Assembly: GCA_009363875.1 (NCBI GenBank)
Contig: CM018691.1
Span: 5,208,001 to 5,272,000 of the forward strand
Direction of reading: 5' to 3'
Length of the DNA: 64,000 nt
Source of the DNA: Mikania micrantha
Taxonomy: Eukaryota > Streptophyta > Magnoliopsida > Asterales > Asteraceae
The position numbers were made by a program, and so were the translations under genes. A model generated the notes under the pieces. It saw only the letters and a list, made by a program, of their open reading frames with translations, did no database searches and was not told where the DNA came from. The first letter of the stretch is position 1. Each line of letters starts with the position of its first letter. This document shows, piece after piece, positions 11,977-23,366 of the stretch.

Positions 11977-14766
11977 TGTCACACCCCCAAATTCCCACTC
12001 GCGGTGTCAGTCCACGTGGGTGTGACGTGGCCAGGAATCACAGCTCTTGGTCATATAGAACGACTCTATATGAGTTACACATTCACACAGATTGTAAAAC
12101 AATACAAGTTTCATTCAATAAGCAGCGGAAAGTGTTAAACATCATAGTACATAAGTTGCAGCGGAAAATAATTGTTCAAGACACTACATAATAAAATGTT
12201 TTCAAATCATAACAAATGCACACAACGCCTAAAATACGAGTCTATAAGCAGGCCAGACTCCTTAAGGCTTCCTTGTGTGTATCCTAACGTAAGCTCCATC
12301 AGTTACCTGAGAATACATGCGAAAAGTGTCAACTAAAAAAGTTGGTGAGTTCACAGGTTTAGACAGACAGAAATTGTAGACAGATATATACTGGACATGT
12401 TTAAGTTTAGTTGTTGGATCTACGATCCGTGAGTGTGTCATGTCATCTTACCGAAACTAGACTGTTTCCATTTGCCTCCGCGAGTCATCGCTGAACTCGC
12501 AATTCACATCGATTATTACACTCGTTATGACCTCCAGTCAAAGTTGTTGCCGAGTGGGGCTAGTCAAACCCAGTAGTACTACGTAATAACGACTCGTTCG
12601 TAACAATTAACGGTAAGGATAAGTGAGGGCTTTATGCGATAATAGTTACACTCAAAAATAGTTTTACAACATACCAGTCATACATCTAAAACAGTTGCAT
12701 AGTATTCTCACCCCAAGATTGAGTAAAAGCAGTTAAAGAGTAAAAGTGGGGCCGTAAACTCACCTGAGTTTAGATATGCGTTAGCTCAAAGAGTACGTGT
12801 AGCTCGCCGGCTAGTAGTCACCTATATCACATAGGTACTATGAGTTTGTGTTCACAAATGTGGGCCTCACCGGACCGCGTTAGTGTTCAACGACACTAAG
12901 TAGTTATGTAGGTCGAGTTGACCGTGTTTGACCGTGTCGATCGTGTTTGACCTAACGACCCGTTGGTGACGGTTTGGATCAAGTGTTCGTGTATCGTGCG
13001 GTTATGGTGTCGTGCGAAGTGTACGGATACCAAAATCGTTCCCATGAGGAAACTTACCATTTATGGTAAGTTTCTATTTTAGGAAAGTTTCCATATTTGG
13101 CAAGTTATGCATAAAATCATATTCCGATTATTCTAACATGCATATTTATCCTAAATGAGCATGTTATCACTTAGCACATAGTTACACGTAGTTGGTTTAA
13201 CATGGTTTGCGCGTAAAAGTTTCCATTTATGGAAAGTTACTAAAATAAGCATATTTCATCAAGTTTTACAATCAACAACATTTATTATCATCATGTTAGT
13301 CCTAAATAATCTATTAATCATGCTCGTTACAACTAACACGTGACAAGTCGTAAACTTTATAAAATAAAGTTACTATTTATAGTAACGTTCCCAAAAATCA
13401 CACTTTTGACTATCCTAGACATTTCTATGCATCAAGTATCTATCACAATAGTTTCTAATCATCATTTTAAGCATAACATATGGATCTAAACACATGCATG
13501 TGGCCATTATCGCATCAAATCACATACTTGCACAAATAAAGTTACTATTTATAGTAACTAACACATTTGGACATTTCTTGACCACAACCAATACTTCCAA
13601 TCATATGGATCATCATCAATAACACGTCTAATAACATTTCCATGTCAAATATCATGTGAATCATGCTGGATCGTGCATGCATGTTGATAAAAGTAACCAT
13701 TTCATCATGAAATCAACACATGGTCATCTAATCTCATCAAAATCATCATGTATCATAATAGGATCATCAACTCAGTAAATAAATCAACAAATAACAGATC
13801 TAAAACAATGAAAGTTCGTGCTAATGGTGGTGATGGTGATGCATGTGGGTATTTCCCTTTGCATGTGTGTTTACAAGTGTTAAAACCCGAAATAGTGATA
13901 GGATACTACCTTAGGAGGTGCAAAAAGGTCGAGATAGGGCTGGAGCAGGTGTGTGTGGCTTCAAGATGTCCAGAAACAATCTCCACAGTAGCTCCAACTC
14001 GTGCAAATGGTGAATGACGTCTTCTAGCTCCCCTCAATCTTCAAAAAGCTTCAATAGAGCCTCTCAAACGTTGCAATTGGCTTCCAGAAGGGTTGTGGGA
14101 TGGTAGCAGGTCGTTTATGGTCGAGGAGAGGGTTTTCAGTTGAGAAAAATCGGTGAAGGGGGTAACAGCAATGATTAAGCTTGGTTTTATAAAGATTTTC
14201 TGCGCATAGGCCTGTCGCGTACCGCGACACCGTCCAAAAAGCATCTCCGCGTATCGCGGTGATTAAAATAATCATTCTGTTCCCGAAACACGCCGCGTAC
14301 CGCGATGGTTGAAGATGATCGGTCGTCGCGTACCGCGACGTTTTTCGGAGAATTCAAATTCTCCCGCTTGAGCTTCGCGTACCGCGAAAGCCCCATTGTG
14401 TGTCCATCGCGTACCGCGATGGGTCTCGGCTGAGCCCAATAGGCCCAATTCATTGTTTTGAACCGATTCTTTCGTATTTCTCGAATACGGTCATCGTTTC
14501 TCGTCATATTGGTCTTGTTCTAGCTAATTTAGGTTCACCGAACCTAAGTGCAGTGTTTTGTGTCACAGATTGATCCGTTCACCAACGTTCGTCATTCAAG
14601 ACACGTGCGATTGTTGTGCGATAATTCCTCGAATTATCGGTGTGTTCAGACTGTTGTGCCACGTGTCACACTAAATGCATTTATTCTAGTGCCACGTATG
14701 AAATAATAATAAACATTATTATTAAAAATAATAGAATTGCTGACCTGGAAATTACGAGGTGTCACA
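11977..14766 (-). repeat. 3' LTR of element C (2790 bp)
   Basis: It runs from TGTCACACCCCC to GGTGTCACA on the plus strand and is a near-exact copy of 20578-23366. On the element's sense strand the U3 start is at 14766. A cluster of six GC-rich palindromes lies 340-550 nt from that start. Short frames inside this LTR appear identically in the other copy and are not genes. Confidence 0.95.
14214..14422. repeat. Six CGCG-TAC-CGCG palindromes in 3' LTR of C
   Basis: The copies lie at 14214-14228, 14247-14259, 14294-14304, 14324-14340, 14374-14388 and 14404-14422. Five share the core CGCG-TAC-CGCG and one has TAT as spacer. Arms extend with different outer bases: GTCGCG, CCGCG, CGCG, CGTCGCG, TTCGCG and CCATCGCG, each matched by its own complement. 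Spacing between copies is irregular (about 20-50 bp), so they are not a simple tandem repeat. The identical set recurs in the 5' LTR. Confidence 0.9.
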
Positions 14767-14779
14767 TCATCCCTCAGTT
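14767..14779 (-). other. Candidate polypurine tract of element C
   Basis: Read on the minus strand, AACTGAGGGATGA sits directly before the 3' LTR start, where plus-strand DNA synthesis would be primed. It is only partly purine, so the tract is weak compared with the usual run of ten or more purines. Confidence 0.5.
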
Positions 14780-14806
14780 ATTGGGAATTTCGTCCCGAAA
14801 TTCAGT

Positions 14807-17800
14807 TCATGTGCCGGTGTTGGCTTGTTCGGCGAATAGGTGAGGGTATTTCTTTTGCATCTGATCCTCCCGTTCCCAGGTGTATTCCGGTCCTCGTCGT
14901 GAGTTCCATCGAACTTTTACAATGGGTATCTTACTATGTTTCAACTTCTTGAGTTCCCGGTCCATAATTTCCACCGGTTCCTCTATGAAGTGTAGTTGTT
15001 CATCGATCTGGATCTCCTCTAAAGGAATTGTGAGAGTTTTGTCCGACAAACACTTCTTGAGGTTTGAAACGTGAAACACGTTGTGTACGCTACTTAGTTC
15101 CTGTGGTAGCTGAAGTTCGTAGGCCACTGGGCCTATCCGTCTAGTGATCTCGAAAGGTCCAATGTAACGAGGGTTTAGTTTTCCTCGTTTCCCGAATCGA
15201 ATCACTCCCTTCCAAGGCGAGACTTTAAGTAGTACTTGGTCTCCCACTTGGAATTCTAAAGGTTTGCGCCTTTTGTCGGCATAGCTCTTCTGTCGATCCC
15301 GAGCTGCTGCCATTCTGTTGCGTATTTGCACGATCTTTTCAGTTGTTTCATGCACAAGTTCGGGTCCGGTCAGTTGGCTTTCCCCAACTTCCGCCCAACA
15401 GAGTGGTGATCTGCATTTACGCCCGTAAAGTGCTTCAAACGGTGCAGCTCCAATGCTAGTGTGGTAGCTGTTATTGTACGAGAACTCCACTAAAGGTAAG
15501 TGAGTCTCCCAGCTGTTACCGAAATCAATTACACATGCCCGAAGCATGTCCTCCAAAGTTTGGATGGTTCGTTCACTCTGACCATCCGTCTGTGGGTGAT
15601 AAGCAGTACTCATATCCAACCTCGTCCCGAGTGCCTTGTGTAAGGACTTCCAAAAGTGAGCCGTGAAACGGCTGTCTCGGTCTGATATTATGGAGGTCGG
15701 GACTCCGTGTCTGGATACGATTTCCTTCAAGTAGATTCGGGTCAACTTTTCCAATTTATCAGTTTCTTTGATCGGCAGGAAGTGTGCCGATTTCGTAAGT
15801 CGGTCCACGATAACCCAGATGGTATCGCAGCCACTTGTTGTCTTTGGCAGCTTTGTGATGAAATCCATGGAAATCTGCTCCCATTTCCATACTGGAATTT
15901 CTGGCTGTTGAAGTAATCCCGAAGGCTTCTGGTATTCTACCTTGACTTTTGAGCAAGTCAGACACTTACTCACATACGTTGCGATTTCTGACTTCATGTT
16001 AGGCCACCAATAAGTTGCCTTTAGGTCATGATACATTTTGTCAGAGCCTGGATGTACTGAGTATCGGCTCTTATGAGCTTCATCCATTACTACCTTCCTT
16101 AAGTCTCCGAATCGTGGAATCCAAATACGGTCCAGCAGGTAGTAAGCTCCGTCGTCCTTTTGTTTCATCTGTTTGTCCATTCCTCTCATGGTTTCGAGAG
16201 TGAGGTTCTCGGTTTTCAACGCTTCTTGTTGTGCGACCCGAATTTGGTTAGGTAATTCGGAGTGAATGGTGAGTTGTAGTGCGCGCACGCGTTTGGTTGT
16301 TTCCTTCCGGCTTAGCGCGTCGGCGACTACATTGGCTTTACCGGGATGATATTTGATTGCACAATCATAATCACCTATCAGTTCAACCCATCTGCGTTGT
16401 CTCATGTTCAGCTCCTTTTGGTCGAAAATGTGCTGTAGGCTCTTATGATCAGTAAATATTGTGCACTTGGTGCCATACAGATAATGTCGCCAGATCTTTA
16501 GTGCGAACACTACGGCTCCCAACTCTAAGTCGTGAGTTGTGTAGTTCTTTTCATGCACCTTCAATTGTCGTGACGCATAAGCTATAACTTTCTCACGTTG
16601 CATCAGCACACAGCCGAGTCCTTGCTTTGACGCGTCACAGTACACCACAAAATCCTCGCACCCATCTGGTAGTGATAAGATCGGTGCACTGCACAATTTC
16701 TGCTTCAACAGATTGAAAGCAGCGTCTTGCTTTTCTCCCCATTCGAATTTCTTGTCTTTGTGTGTGAGGGAAGTCAATGATTGCGCGATCTTTGAGAATC
16801 CCTCGATAAACCGCCTGTAGTACCCGGCCAATCCTAAGAACTGTCGCACCTCAGTTGGAGTCTTAGGCGCTGCCCAATTCTTGATTGCCTCGATTTTGGC
16901 TGGGTCTACGTGTATCCCTTTCTCGTTTACTACGTGTCCAAGGAATTGAACTTCGCGAATCCAGAAATCACATTTGGAGAATTTCGCGTATAGTTGTTCC
17001 TTCTTTAGTAGTTCTAAGACACGTCTCAAGTGATCGGCATGTTCTTCCTGAGTCTTCGAGTAGATCAAGATGTCATCTATGAATACGATTACGAACTTGT
17101 CGAGATACGGTTTACACACCCGATTCATGAGATCCATAAATACGGCCGGTGCGTTAGTCAACCCAAATGGCATGACCAGAAATTCGTAATGTCCGTACCG
17201 CGTCCTGAATGCGGTCTTTGGTATATCGTCCTCTTGTATCCTGAGTTGATGGTAACCCGATCTCAGATCGATTTTCGAATAGAAGCTTGACCCTTGCAAC
17301 TGGTCAAACAGATCGTCTATTCGAGGTAGAGGGTATCGGTTCTTGATCGTTACCTTGTTCAATTCTCGGTAATCTATGCACATACGGAATGAACCGTCTT
17401 TCTTTTTCACAAACAAGACCGGAGCTCCCCATGGTGAGAAACTCGGTCTAATGAATCCCTTATCTAATAACTCTTGCAGTTGATTAGATAGTTCCTGCAT
17501 TTCAGTAGGAGCCAGTCGATATGGTGCCTTGGCTATCGGTGCTGCTCCTGGCGTTAGATCTATCTGAAACTCCACTTGTCGTGCCGGTGGTAGTCCCGGT
17601 AGATCGTCAGGAAAGACTTCTGAATAATCGCGAACAACAGCAATGTCTTCAATCTTTTGTTCCTTCTTTGGTTGTTCGGAAATAAGAGTCAGGATAGCCG
17701 TGTATCCTTTCTTTAGATATTTGCTAGCCTTCATGCATGACATGATGTTTAGTGGTATCCCGCGTCGTTCTCCTTGGATTGAGATCTGCTCACCACTAGG

Positions 17801-19377
17801 TAACGTAACTCGTACGACCTTCTCGTTGCACACGATCTCAGCATGGTTTGCAGACAACCAATCCATTCCAATCACCACGTCGAAGCTTCCGAGAGTTACT
17901 GGCATCAGGTCGATCACCAACTGATGGTTTGCCAGTGTCAGAACGCATCCTTTGATGATGTGTTGTGTTTCGATGAGTTTTCCATCCGCTAACTCTACGG
18001 TATACTTATAATCTAGTGGTGTTGGTGTCATGTCAAGCAATTTGCTAAATTCACTAGAGATAAAACTCCTATCGGCACCGGTATCAAATAATATACTAGC
18101 GTAGACATTATTTAAAAGAAACGTACCGGTGACGACGTTCGGATCATCTTTGGCTTCACCGGATCCAATCACGAATGCCCGACCCCTAGCCGGGTTGCCT
18201 CCTGCGTTCTTGTTTTGCGGACAGTCTCGGCGCATATGTCCGGGCTTGCCGCAAGTGAAGCACCCCTTTAGTGTGTTGTCCTTGTTGGGGTTAGGGTTGA
18301 GGTTTGATCGGCATTCCTTGGCCAGGTGTCCGTTCCTGCCACAGTTGCTGCACCGAACTCTTCGGCATGGGCCGTGATGGTGGTATGAGCAGTTGTTGCA
18401 TTTGGGGTTGTTGCCCCGGTATCCTCCTTTGTCCTGATTGTTCGGTTGGGTGGCAGTGAAGACTTTTGCAGGTGTGGGTCGGTGTTGAGTTGGCTGTTGG
18501 GGTGAAAAGGTTCGGTTGTTGTTGTTGTTGTTGGGCTCCCATTTCTTCTTGGGTTCTTGGGGTTTCAGGAGCTCACCCCTCTTTGGCAGTTTTCCCTGTG
18601 CTACTGCCTGATCAGTTAGTTTGTGGGCAAGTCGGATCAATGGTTGAATTGTGGTGTGATCGGAAGCAGTCACTATGCTCTGTATCTGCTCCGGCAATCC
18701 ACTGATGAATTGCTCGATCTTTTTATACTCCGGCGTTACCATTGCCGGGCAAAGCTTGCACAATTCATGAAACCGAGTGCAGTATTTCTCGATTTCTGAC
18801 CCTGCCATCTTGTGTACCCAGAATTCTTCCTCAAGCTTCCTGATCTCGTCACGAGGACAATATTCCTCATGCAGCATCCTGGTAAAGTTCTCCCATGGGA
18901 TGGAGTTTGCAGTTTCCAGTCCGAGGGTCTGGACATGGGTATTCCACCAGGTGAGAGCTGGTCCCTCTAGAGTTCCTGTGGCGTATTTCACCCGGTTCTC
19001 ATCCGAGCATTCAGCCATGGAGAAAACTGACTCCAACTTCTCGATCCAACGAAGCAGTCCCACTGCTCCTTCAGTACCTTGAAACTTGTGAGGGTGACAG
19101 CTCAGGAAAGCTTTAAACGAACATCCCTTTGCCGCTCCCCCATGAGATCCTGTGCATCGTAGTTCAATGCAACGTGTTAGTGTCTAGGCTACCTATACTA
19201 TGTTAGTCATGTTAGGCAAAAGTTAGTACCGTTGTTAGAGCCACTCGTCTCACTGGCGTGTCGGTTGGCTTCGTACTCTGCGAGTACCTTGTTGAATTTT
19301 CGTTCGACCATCATGTCGATCCGTGCCTTTTCGGCCTTGCGTTTGAGTCGAAGGGCATTGTTTCCTCTTCCCGACAT
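14807..19377 (-). CDS. gag-pol polyprotein of chromovirus C
   Basis: Exon 1 (19377-19230, starting MSGRGNNAL) and exon 2 (19149-14807) join in frame across a likely 80-nt intron, giving about 1496 residues. Numbering from codon 19063: retrotransposon Gag domain about 1-150; two CCHC zinc knuckles (CSNCGRNGHLAKEC at 238 and CFTCGKPGHMRRDC at 268), with an extra Cys/His cluster before them; protease with FDTGAD at about 326; reverse transcriptase with FIDD at 661-664 and MPFGLTNAP; RNase H from about 830 (YCDAS, TDHKSL); integrase with an HHCC zinc region (CLTC) and a DDE core (YHPQTDGQSER); C-terminal chromodomain-like segment (IPIVKVRW, YTWERE). The product packages and copies the element's RNA and inserts the DNA. 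Codon 19063 itself is GTG and lies inside the frame, so it is not the start. No stop or frameshift interrupts the frame. Confidence 0.93.
19150..19229 (-). other. Putative 80-nt intron within gag of element C
   Basis: The frame of exon 2 is closed upstream by a TAG just before the segment encoding GCSFKAFLSC. The preceding MSGRGNNAL frame runs on into a stop. Splicing at GTACTAAC (donor, 19229) and TGCACAG (acceptor, 19150) joins them in matching phase, as NNG followed by SHGG. The phase match and the typical continuation into the Gag domain support it. RNA data would be needed for proof. Confidence 0.65.
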
Positions 19378-19664
19378 GTTTCTATATAGAGAGGTTAGAG
19401 TGTTAGTCATCAGATGCTAAGTGTTAGCCAAAGTTAGGATTGTTGTTATGTCAAATGTCAAGTTAGCTATCATAACAAAGCTTCAAATAACAGCAGTAAT
19501 AATAAAGCAGGTAATAATAATAAAGCATAATTTCCATTAATATCAATCTTGAAGTACAATAATTTGAAAAGAAAGTACAATGCGAAATTTTTCCGAGCAC
19601 ATCCCGCTCGTCTAGGCCAAAAGGAAATGAGATGAAACAAACAGTACCAAAATAATAAAACCCA

Positions 19665-20420
19665 CTAATCCGAATCCATGGAGACATGGGAGATGTTGCT
19701 AGCTGCGTCCTCATCATCATCCTCGTCCTCTTCCGGGTCCTCGTCCGGATCTTCGTCGAGACCCTCGAGGTCCTCGGCCTCGAACTGTGGCTCATCGTCC
19801 TCAGCTGGTGGCTCCTCGATAAATTGCGCCGCCCATGCGTTAAGCATGGCGTCGCTTGCCTGCACCATCGCCTGCGTCTCGACGATATCTGTCCGGTTCT
19901 CGGTAATACGCCCGTCGTGCTCCTGCACAACATCAACTATTTGCCCATGTTGGGACATGAGCTGAGCCACTTGGAGACGTAGTGTCTCCACCGTCTCCTC
20001 TAGACGATCCTTCTCCTCCTCCAGCCGGTCACTTCGCCTTTCCAGGCGATCGTTCTTCTCGCGAAGAACACGAACCTCATCGGATAGCTCGGCGTTCCTC
20101 CGTAACTCCCGCCGGGTTACGGCAACATGAGCCGCGAAGGCTCTCTCCATCGGCATCCCAAGTGCCGGCAGTCGTGGACTCTCAGAGGTATCACCTCTGT
20201 ATCGCGGGGTAGGCACCCGCTCAGCTACAACCCACTCTTGTAGGAGGTTAGGCAACCACCCCCAATAGCGCTCCCGTGCTAACATCTGGGTCCTCCTCTC
20301 CATCTCTGCATCTACCTGTGCTACTATGCTGTCGATCCTACGTCGACTGTCCTCAGTCAAGTCGTCAAGGGCTGGGCGTCTGCCCGGGTTCCTGTCAGCG
20401 TTTCCGTTGCTGTCAGCCAT
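19665..20420 (-). CDS. Extra ORF ahead of gag in element C (coiled coil, acidic tail)
   Basis: A 251-residue frame starts at the ATG MADSNGNADR and lies between the primer-binding site and gag, in the same direction. I do not recognise the family. Residues about 115-175 have heptad-like charged and leucine spacing (LREKNDRLERRSDRLEEEKD) typical of a long coiled coil. The last 60 residues are very acidic (EDPDEDPEEDEDDDED). There is no signal peptide, membrane segment or metal knuckle. Just upstream, CTAAC followed by ACTTACAG resembles a branch point and 3' splice site, so it may be made from a spliced RNA. Extra ORFs before gag are known in Tat/Ogre elements, but those are a different lineage. 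It could be a Gag-like assembly or accessory protein; function is unknown. Confidence 0.7.
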   Translation of the reverse strand: MADSNGNADRNPGRRPALDDLTEDSRRRIDSIVAQVDAEMERRTQMLARERYWGWLPNLLQEWVVAERVPTPRYRGDTSESPRLPALGMPMERAFAAHVAVTRRELRRNAELSDEVRVLREKNDRLERRSDRLEEEKDRLEETVETLRLQVAQLMSQHGQIVDVVQEHDGRITENRTDIVETQAMVQASDAMLNAWAAQFIEEPPAEDDEPQFEAEDLEGLDEDPDEDPEEDEDDDEDAASNISHVSMDSD

Positions 20421-20561
20421 CCTGTAAGTTTTCAGGTTAGTAAATAACAGTCTGATAGTAATAATAACAACATCAGTGTGCAAGTTCTAGTGTTGTGTCT
20501 AATGTAGAGCAGTGGCTATAGTCTAAGTTTACTATATGCAAACCTAGTTCCCTATAACCAA

Positions 20562-20574
20562 GGCTCTGATACCA
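20562..20574 (-). other. Primer-binding site of element C (initiator Met tRNA)
   Basis: The minus strand reads TGGTATCAGAGCC, three bases after the 5' LTR end. This is the standard plant site complementary to the 3' end of initiator methionine tRNA, where reverse transcription begins. Confidence 0.92.
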
Positions 20575-20577
20575 GTC

Positions 20578-23366
20578 TGTCACACCCCCAAATTCCCACT
20601 CGCGGTGTCAGTCCACGTGGGTGTGACGTGGCCAGGAATCACAGCTCTTGGTCATATAGAACGACTCTATATGAGTTACACATTCACACAGATTGTAAAA
20701 CAATACAAGTTTCATTCAATAAGCAGCGGAAAGTGTTAAACATCATAGTACATAAGTTGCAGCGGAAAATAATTGTTCAAGACACTACATAATAAAATGT
20801 TTTCAAATCATAACAAATGCACACAACGCCTAAAATACGAGTCTATAAGCAGGCCAGACTCCTTAAGGCTTCCTTGTGTGTATCCTAACGTAAGCTCCAT
20901 CAGTTACCTGAGAATACATGCGAAAAGTGTCAACTAAAAAGTTGGTGAGTTCACAGGTTTAGACAGACAGAAATTGTAGACAGATATATACTGGACATGT
21001 TTAAGTTTAGTTGTTGGATCTACGATCCGTGAGTGTGTCATGTCATCTTACCGAAACTAGACTGTTTCCATTTGCCTCCGCGAGTCATCGCTGAACTCGC
21101 AATTCACATCGATTATTACACTCGTTATGACCTCCAGTCAAAGTTGTTGCCGAGTGGGGCTAGTCAAACCCAGTAGTACTACGTAATAACGACTCGTTCG
21201 TAACAATTAACGGTAAGGATAAGTGAGGGCTTTATGCGATAATAGTTACACTCAAAAATAGTTTTACAACATACCAGTCATACATCTAAAACAGTTGCAT
21301 AGTATTCTCACCCCAAGATTGAGTAAAAGCAGTTAAAGAGTAAAAGTGGGGCCGTAAACTCACCTGAGTTTAGATATGCGTTAGCTCAAAGAGTACGTGT
21401 AGCTCGCCGGCTAGTAGTCACCTATATCACATAGGTACTATGAGTTTGTGTTCACAAATGTGGGCCTCACCGGACCGCGTTAGTGTTCAACGACACTAAG
21501 TAGTTATGTAGGTCGAGTTGACCGTGTTTGACCGTGTCGATCGTGTTTGACCTAACGACCCGTTGGTGACGGTTTGGATCAAGTGTTCGTGTATCGTGCG
21601 GTTATGGTGTCGTGCGAAGTGTACGGATACCAAAATCGTTCCCATGAGGAAACTTACCATTTATGGTAAGTTTCTATTTTAGGAAAGTTTCCATATTTGG
21701 CAAGTTATGCATAAAATCATATTCCGATTATTCTAACATGCATATTTATCCTAAATGAGCATGTTATCACTTAGCACATAGTTACACGTAGTTGGTTTAA
21801 CATGGTTTGCGCGTAAAAGTTTCCATTTATGGAAAGTTACTAAAATAAGCATATTTCATCAAGTTTTACAATCAACAACATTTATTATCATCATGTTAGT
21901 CCTAAATAATCTATTAATCATGCTCGTTACAACTAACACGTGACAAGTCGTAAACTTTATAAAATAAAGTTACTATTTATAGTAACGTTCCCAAAAATCA
22001 CACTTTTGACTATCCTAGACATTTCTATGCATCAAGTATCTATCACAATAGTTTCTAATCATCATTTTAAGCATAACATATGGATCTAAACACATGCATG
22101 TGGCCATTATCGCATCAAATCACATACTTGCACAAATAAAGTTACTATTTATAGTAACTAACACATTTGGACATTTCTTGACCACAACCAATACTTCCAA
22201 TCATATGGATCATCATCAATAACACGTCTAATAACATTTCCATGTCAAATATCATGTGAATCATGCTGGATCGTGCATGCATGTTGATAAAAGTAACCAT
22301 TTCATCATGAAATCAACACATGGTCATCTAATCTCATCAAAATCATCATGTATCATAATAGGATCATCAACTCAGTAAATAAATCAACAAATAACAGATC
22401 TAAAACAATGAAAGTTCGTGCTAATGGTGGTGATGGTGATGCATGTGGGTATTTCCCTTTGCATGTGTGTTTACAAGTGTTAAAACCCGAAATAGTGATA
22501 GGATACTACCTTAGGAGGTGCAAAAAGGTCGAGATAGGGCTGGAGCAGGTGTGTGTGGCTTCAAGATGTCCAGAAACAATCTCCACAGTAGCTCCAACTC
22601 GTGCAAATGGTGAATGACGTCTTCTAGCTCCCCTCAATCTTCAAAAAGCTTCAATAGAGCCTCTCAAACGTTGCAATTGGCTTCCAGAAGGGTTGTGGGA
22701 TGGTAGCAGGTCGTTTATGGTCGAGGAGAGGGTTTTCAGTTGAGAAAAATCGGTGAAGGGGGTAACAGCAATGATTAAGCTTGGTTTTATAAAGATTTTC
22801 TGCGCATAGGCCTGTCGCGTACCGCGACACCGTCCAAAAAGCATCTCCGCGTATCGCGGTGATTAAAATAATCATTCTGTTCCCGAAACACGCCGCGTAC
22901 CGCGATGGTTGAAGATGATCGGTCGTCGCGTACCGCGACGTTTTTCGGAGAATTCAAATTCTCCCGCTTGAGCTTCGCGTACCGCGAAAGCCCCATTGTG
23001 TGTCCATCGCGTACCGCGATGGGTCTCGGCTGAGCCCAATAGGCCCAATTCATTGTTTTGAACCGATTCTTTCGTATTTCTCGAATACGGTCATCGTTTC
23101 TCGTCATATTGGTCTTGTTCTAGCTAATTTAGGTTCACCGAACCTAAGTGCAGTGTTTTGTGTCACAGATTGATCCGTTCACCAACGTTCGTCATTCAAG
23201 ACACGTGCGATTGTTGTGCGATAATTCCTCGAATTATCGGTGTGTTCAGACTGTTGTGCCACGTGTCACACTAAATGCATTTATTCTAGTGCCACGTATG
23301 AAATAATAATAAACATTATTATTAAAAATAATAGAATTGCTGACCTGGAAATTACGAGGTGTCACA
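20578..23366 (-). repeat. 5' LTR of element C (2789 bp)
   Basis: It is a near-identical copy of 11977-14766 and carries the promoter for the element (U3 starts at 23366). It includes the palindrome cluster at 22814-23022. It is flanked on the outside by TAATT at 23367-23371 and on the inside by the primer-binding site. Confidence 0.95.
22814..23022. repeat. Six CGCG-TAC-CGCG palindromes in 5' LTR of C
   Basis: This is the same set as at 14214-14422, shifted by 8600 bp, with every base unchanged by eye. In this copy they sit 340-550 nt into U3, the region that would hold enhancer elements upstream of the transcription start. Confidence 0.9.

Larger units (their letters stand above)
11977..23366 (-). 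mobile_element. Full-length Ty3/gypsy chromovirus C (11.39 kb)
   Basis: This is a complete LTR retrotransposon in minus orientation. In its own 5' to 3' order it has: 5' LTR (23366-20578), primer-binding site (20574-20562), an extra ORF (20420-19665), gag exon 1 (19377-19230), gag-pol (19149-14807), polypurine-like tract and 3' LTR (14766-11977). The target duplication is TAATT. Pol order is protease, reverse transcriptase, RNase H, integrase, then a chromodomain-like C-terminus. That order is of the Ty3/gypsy chromoviruses, and the C-terminus resembles the Tekay/Del lineage. By eye the two LTRs differ only in one A run (six A at about 12335, five at about 20936). No frame break was seen. It is likely recent and may still be competent. 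Confidence 0.93.

Noticed and set aside
13748..14017. 89-codon frame, repeated exactly at 22348-22617
   Set aside because: It lies inside the two LTR copies of element C, so the exact repeat reflects LTR identity and not a duplicated gene.
14187..14507. Minus frame with repeated AVRD residues
   Set aside because: The repeats are the translation of the CGCGTACCGCG palindromes in an LTR. There is no sign of a protein.
19463..19936. 157-codon minus frame within element C
   Set aside because: It overlaps the 251-residue ORF in another frame and is Arg/Ser/Thr-rich from reading acidic codons out of frame.
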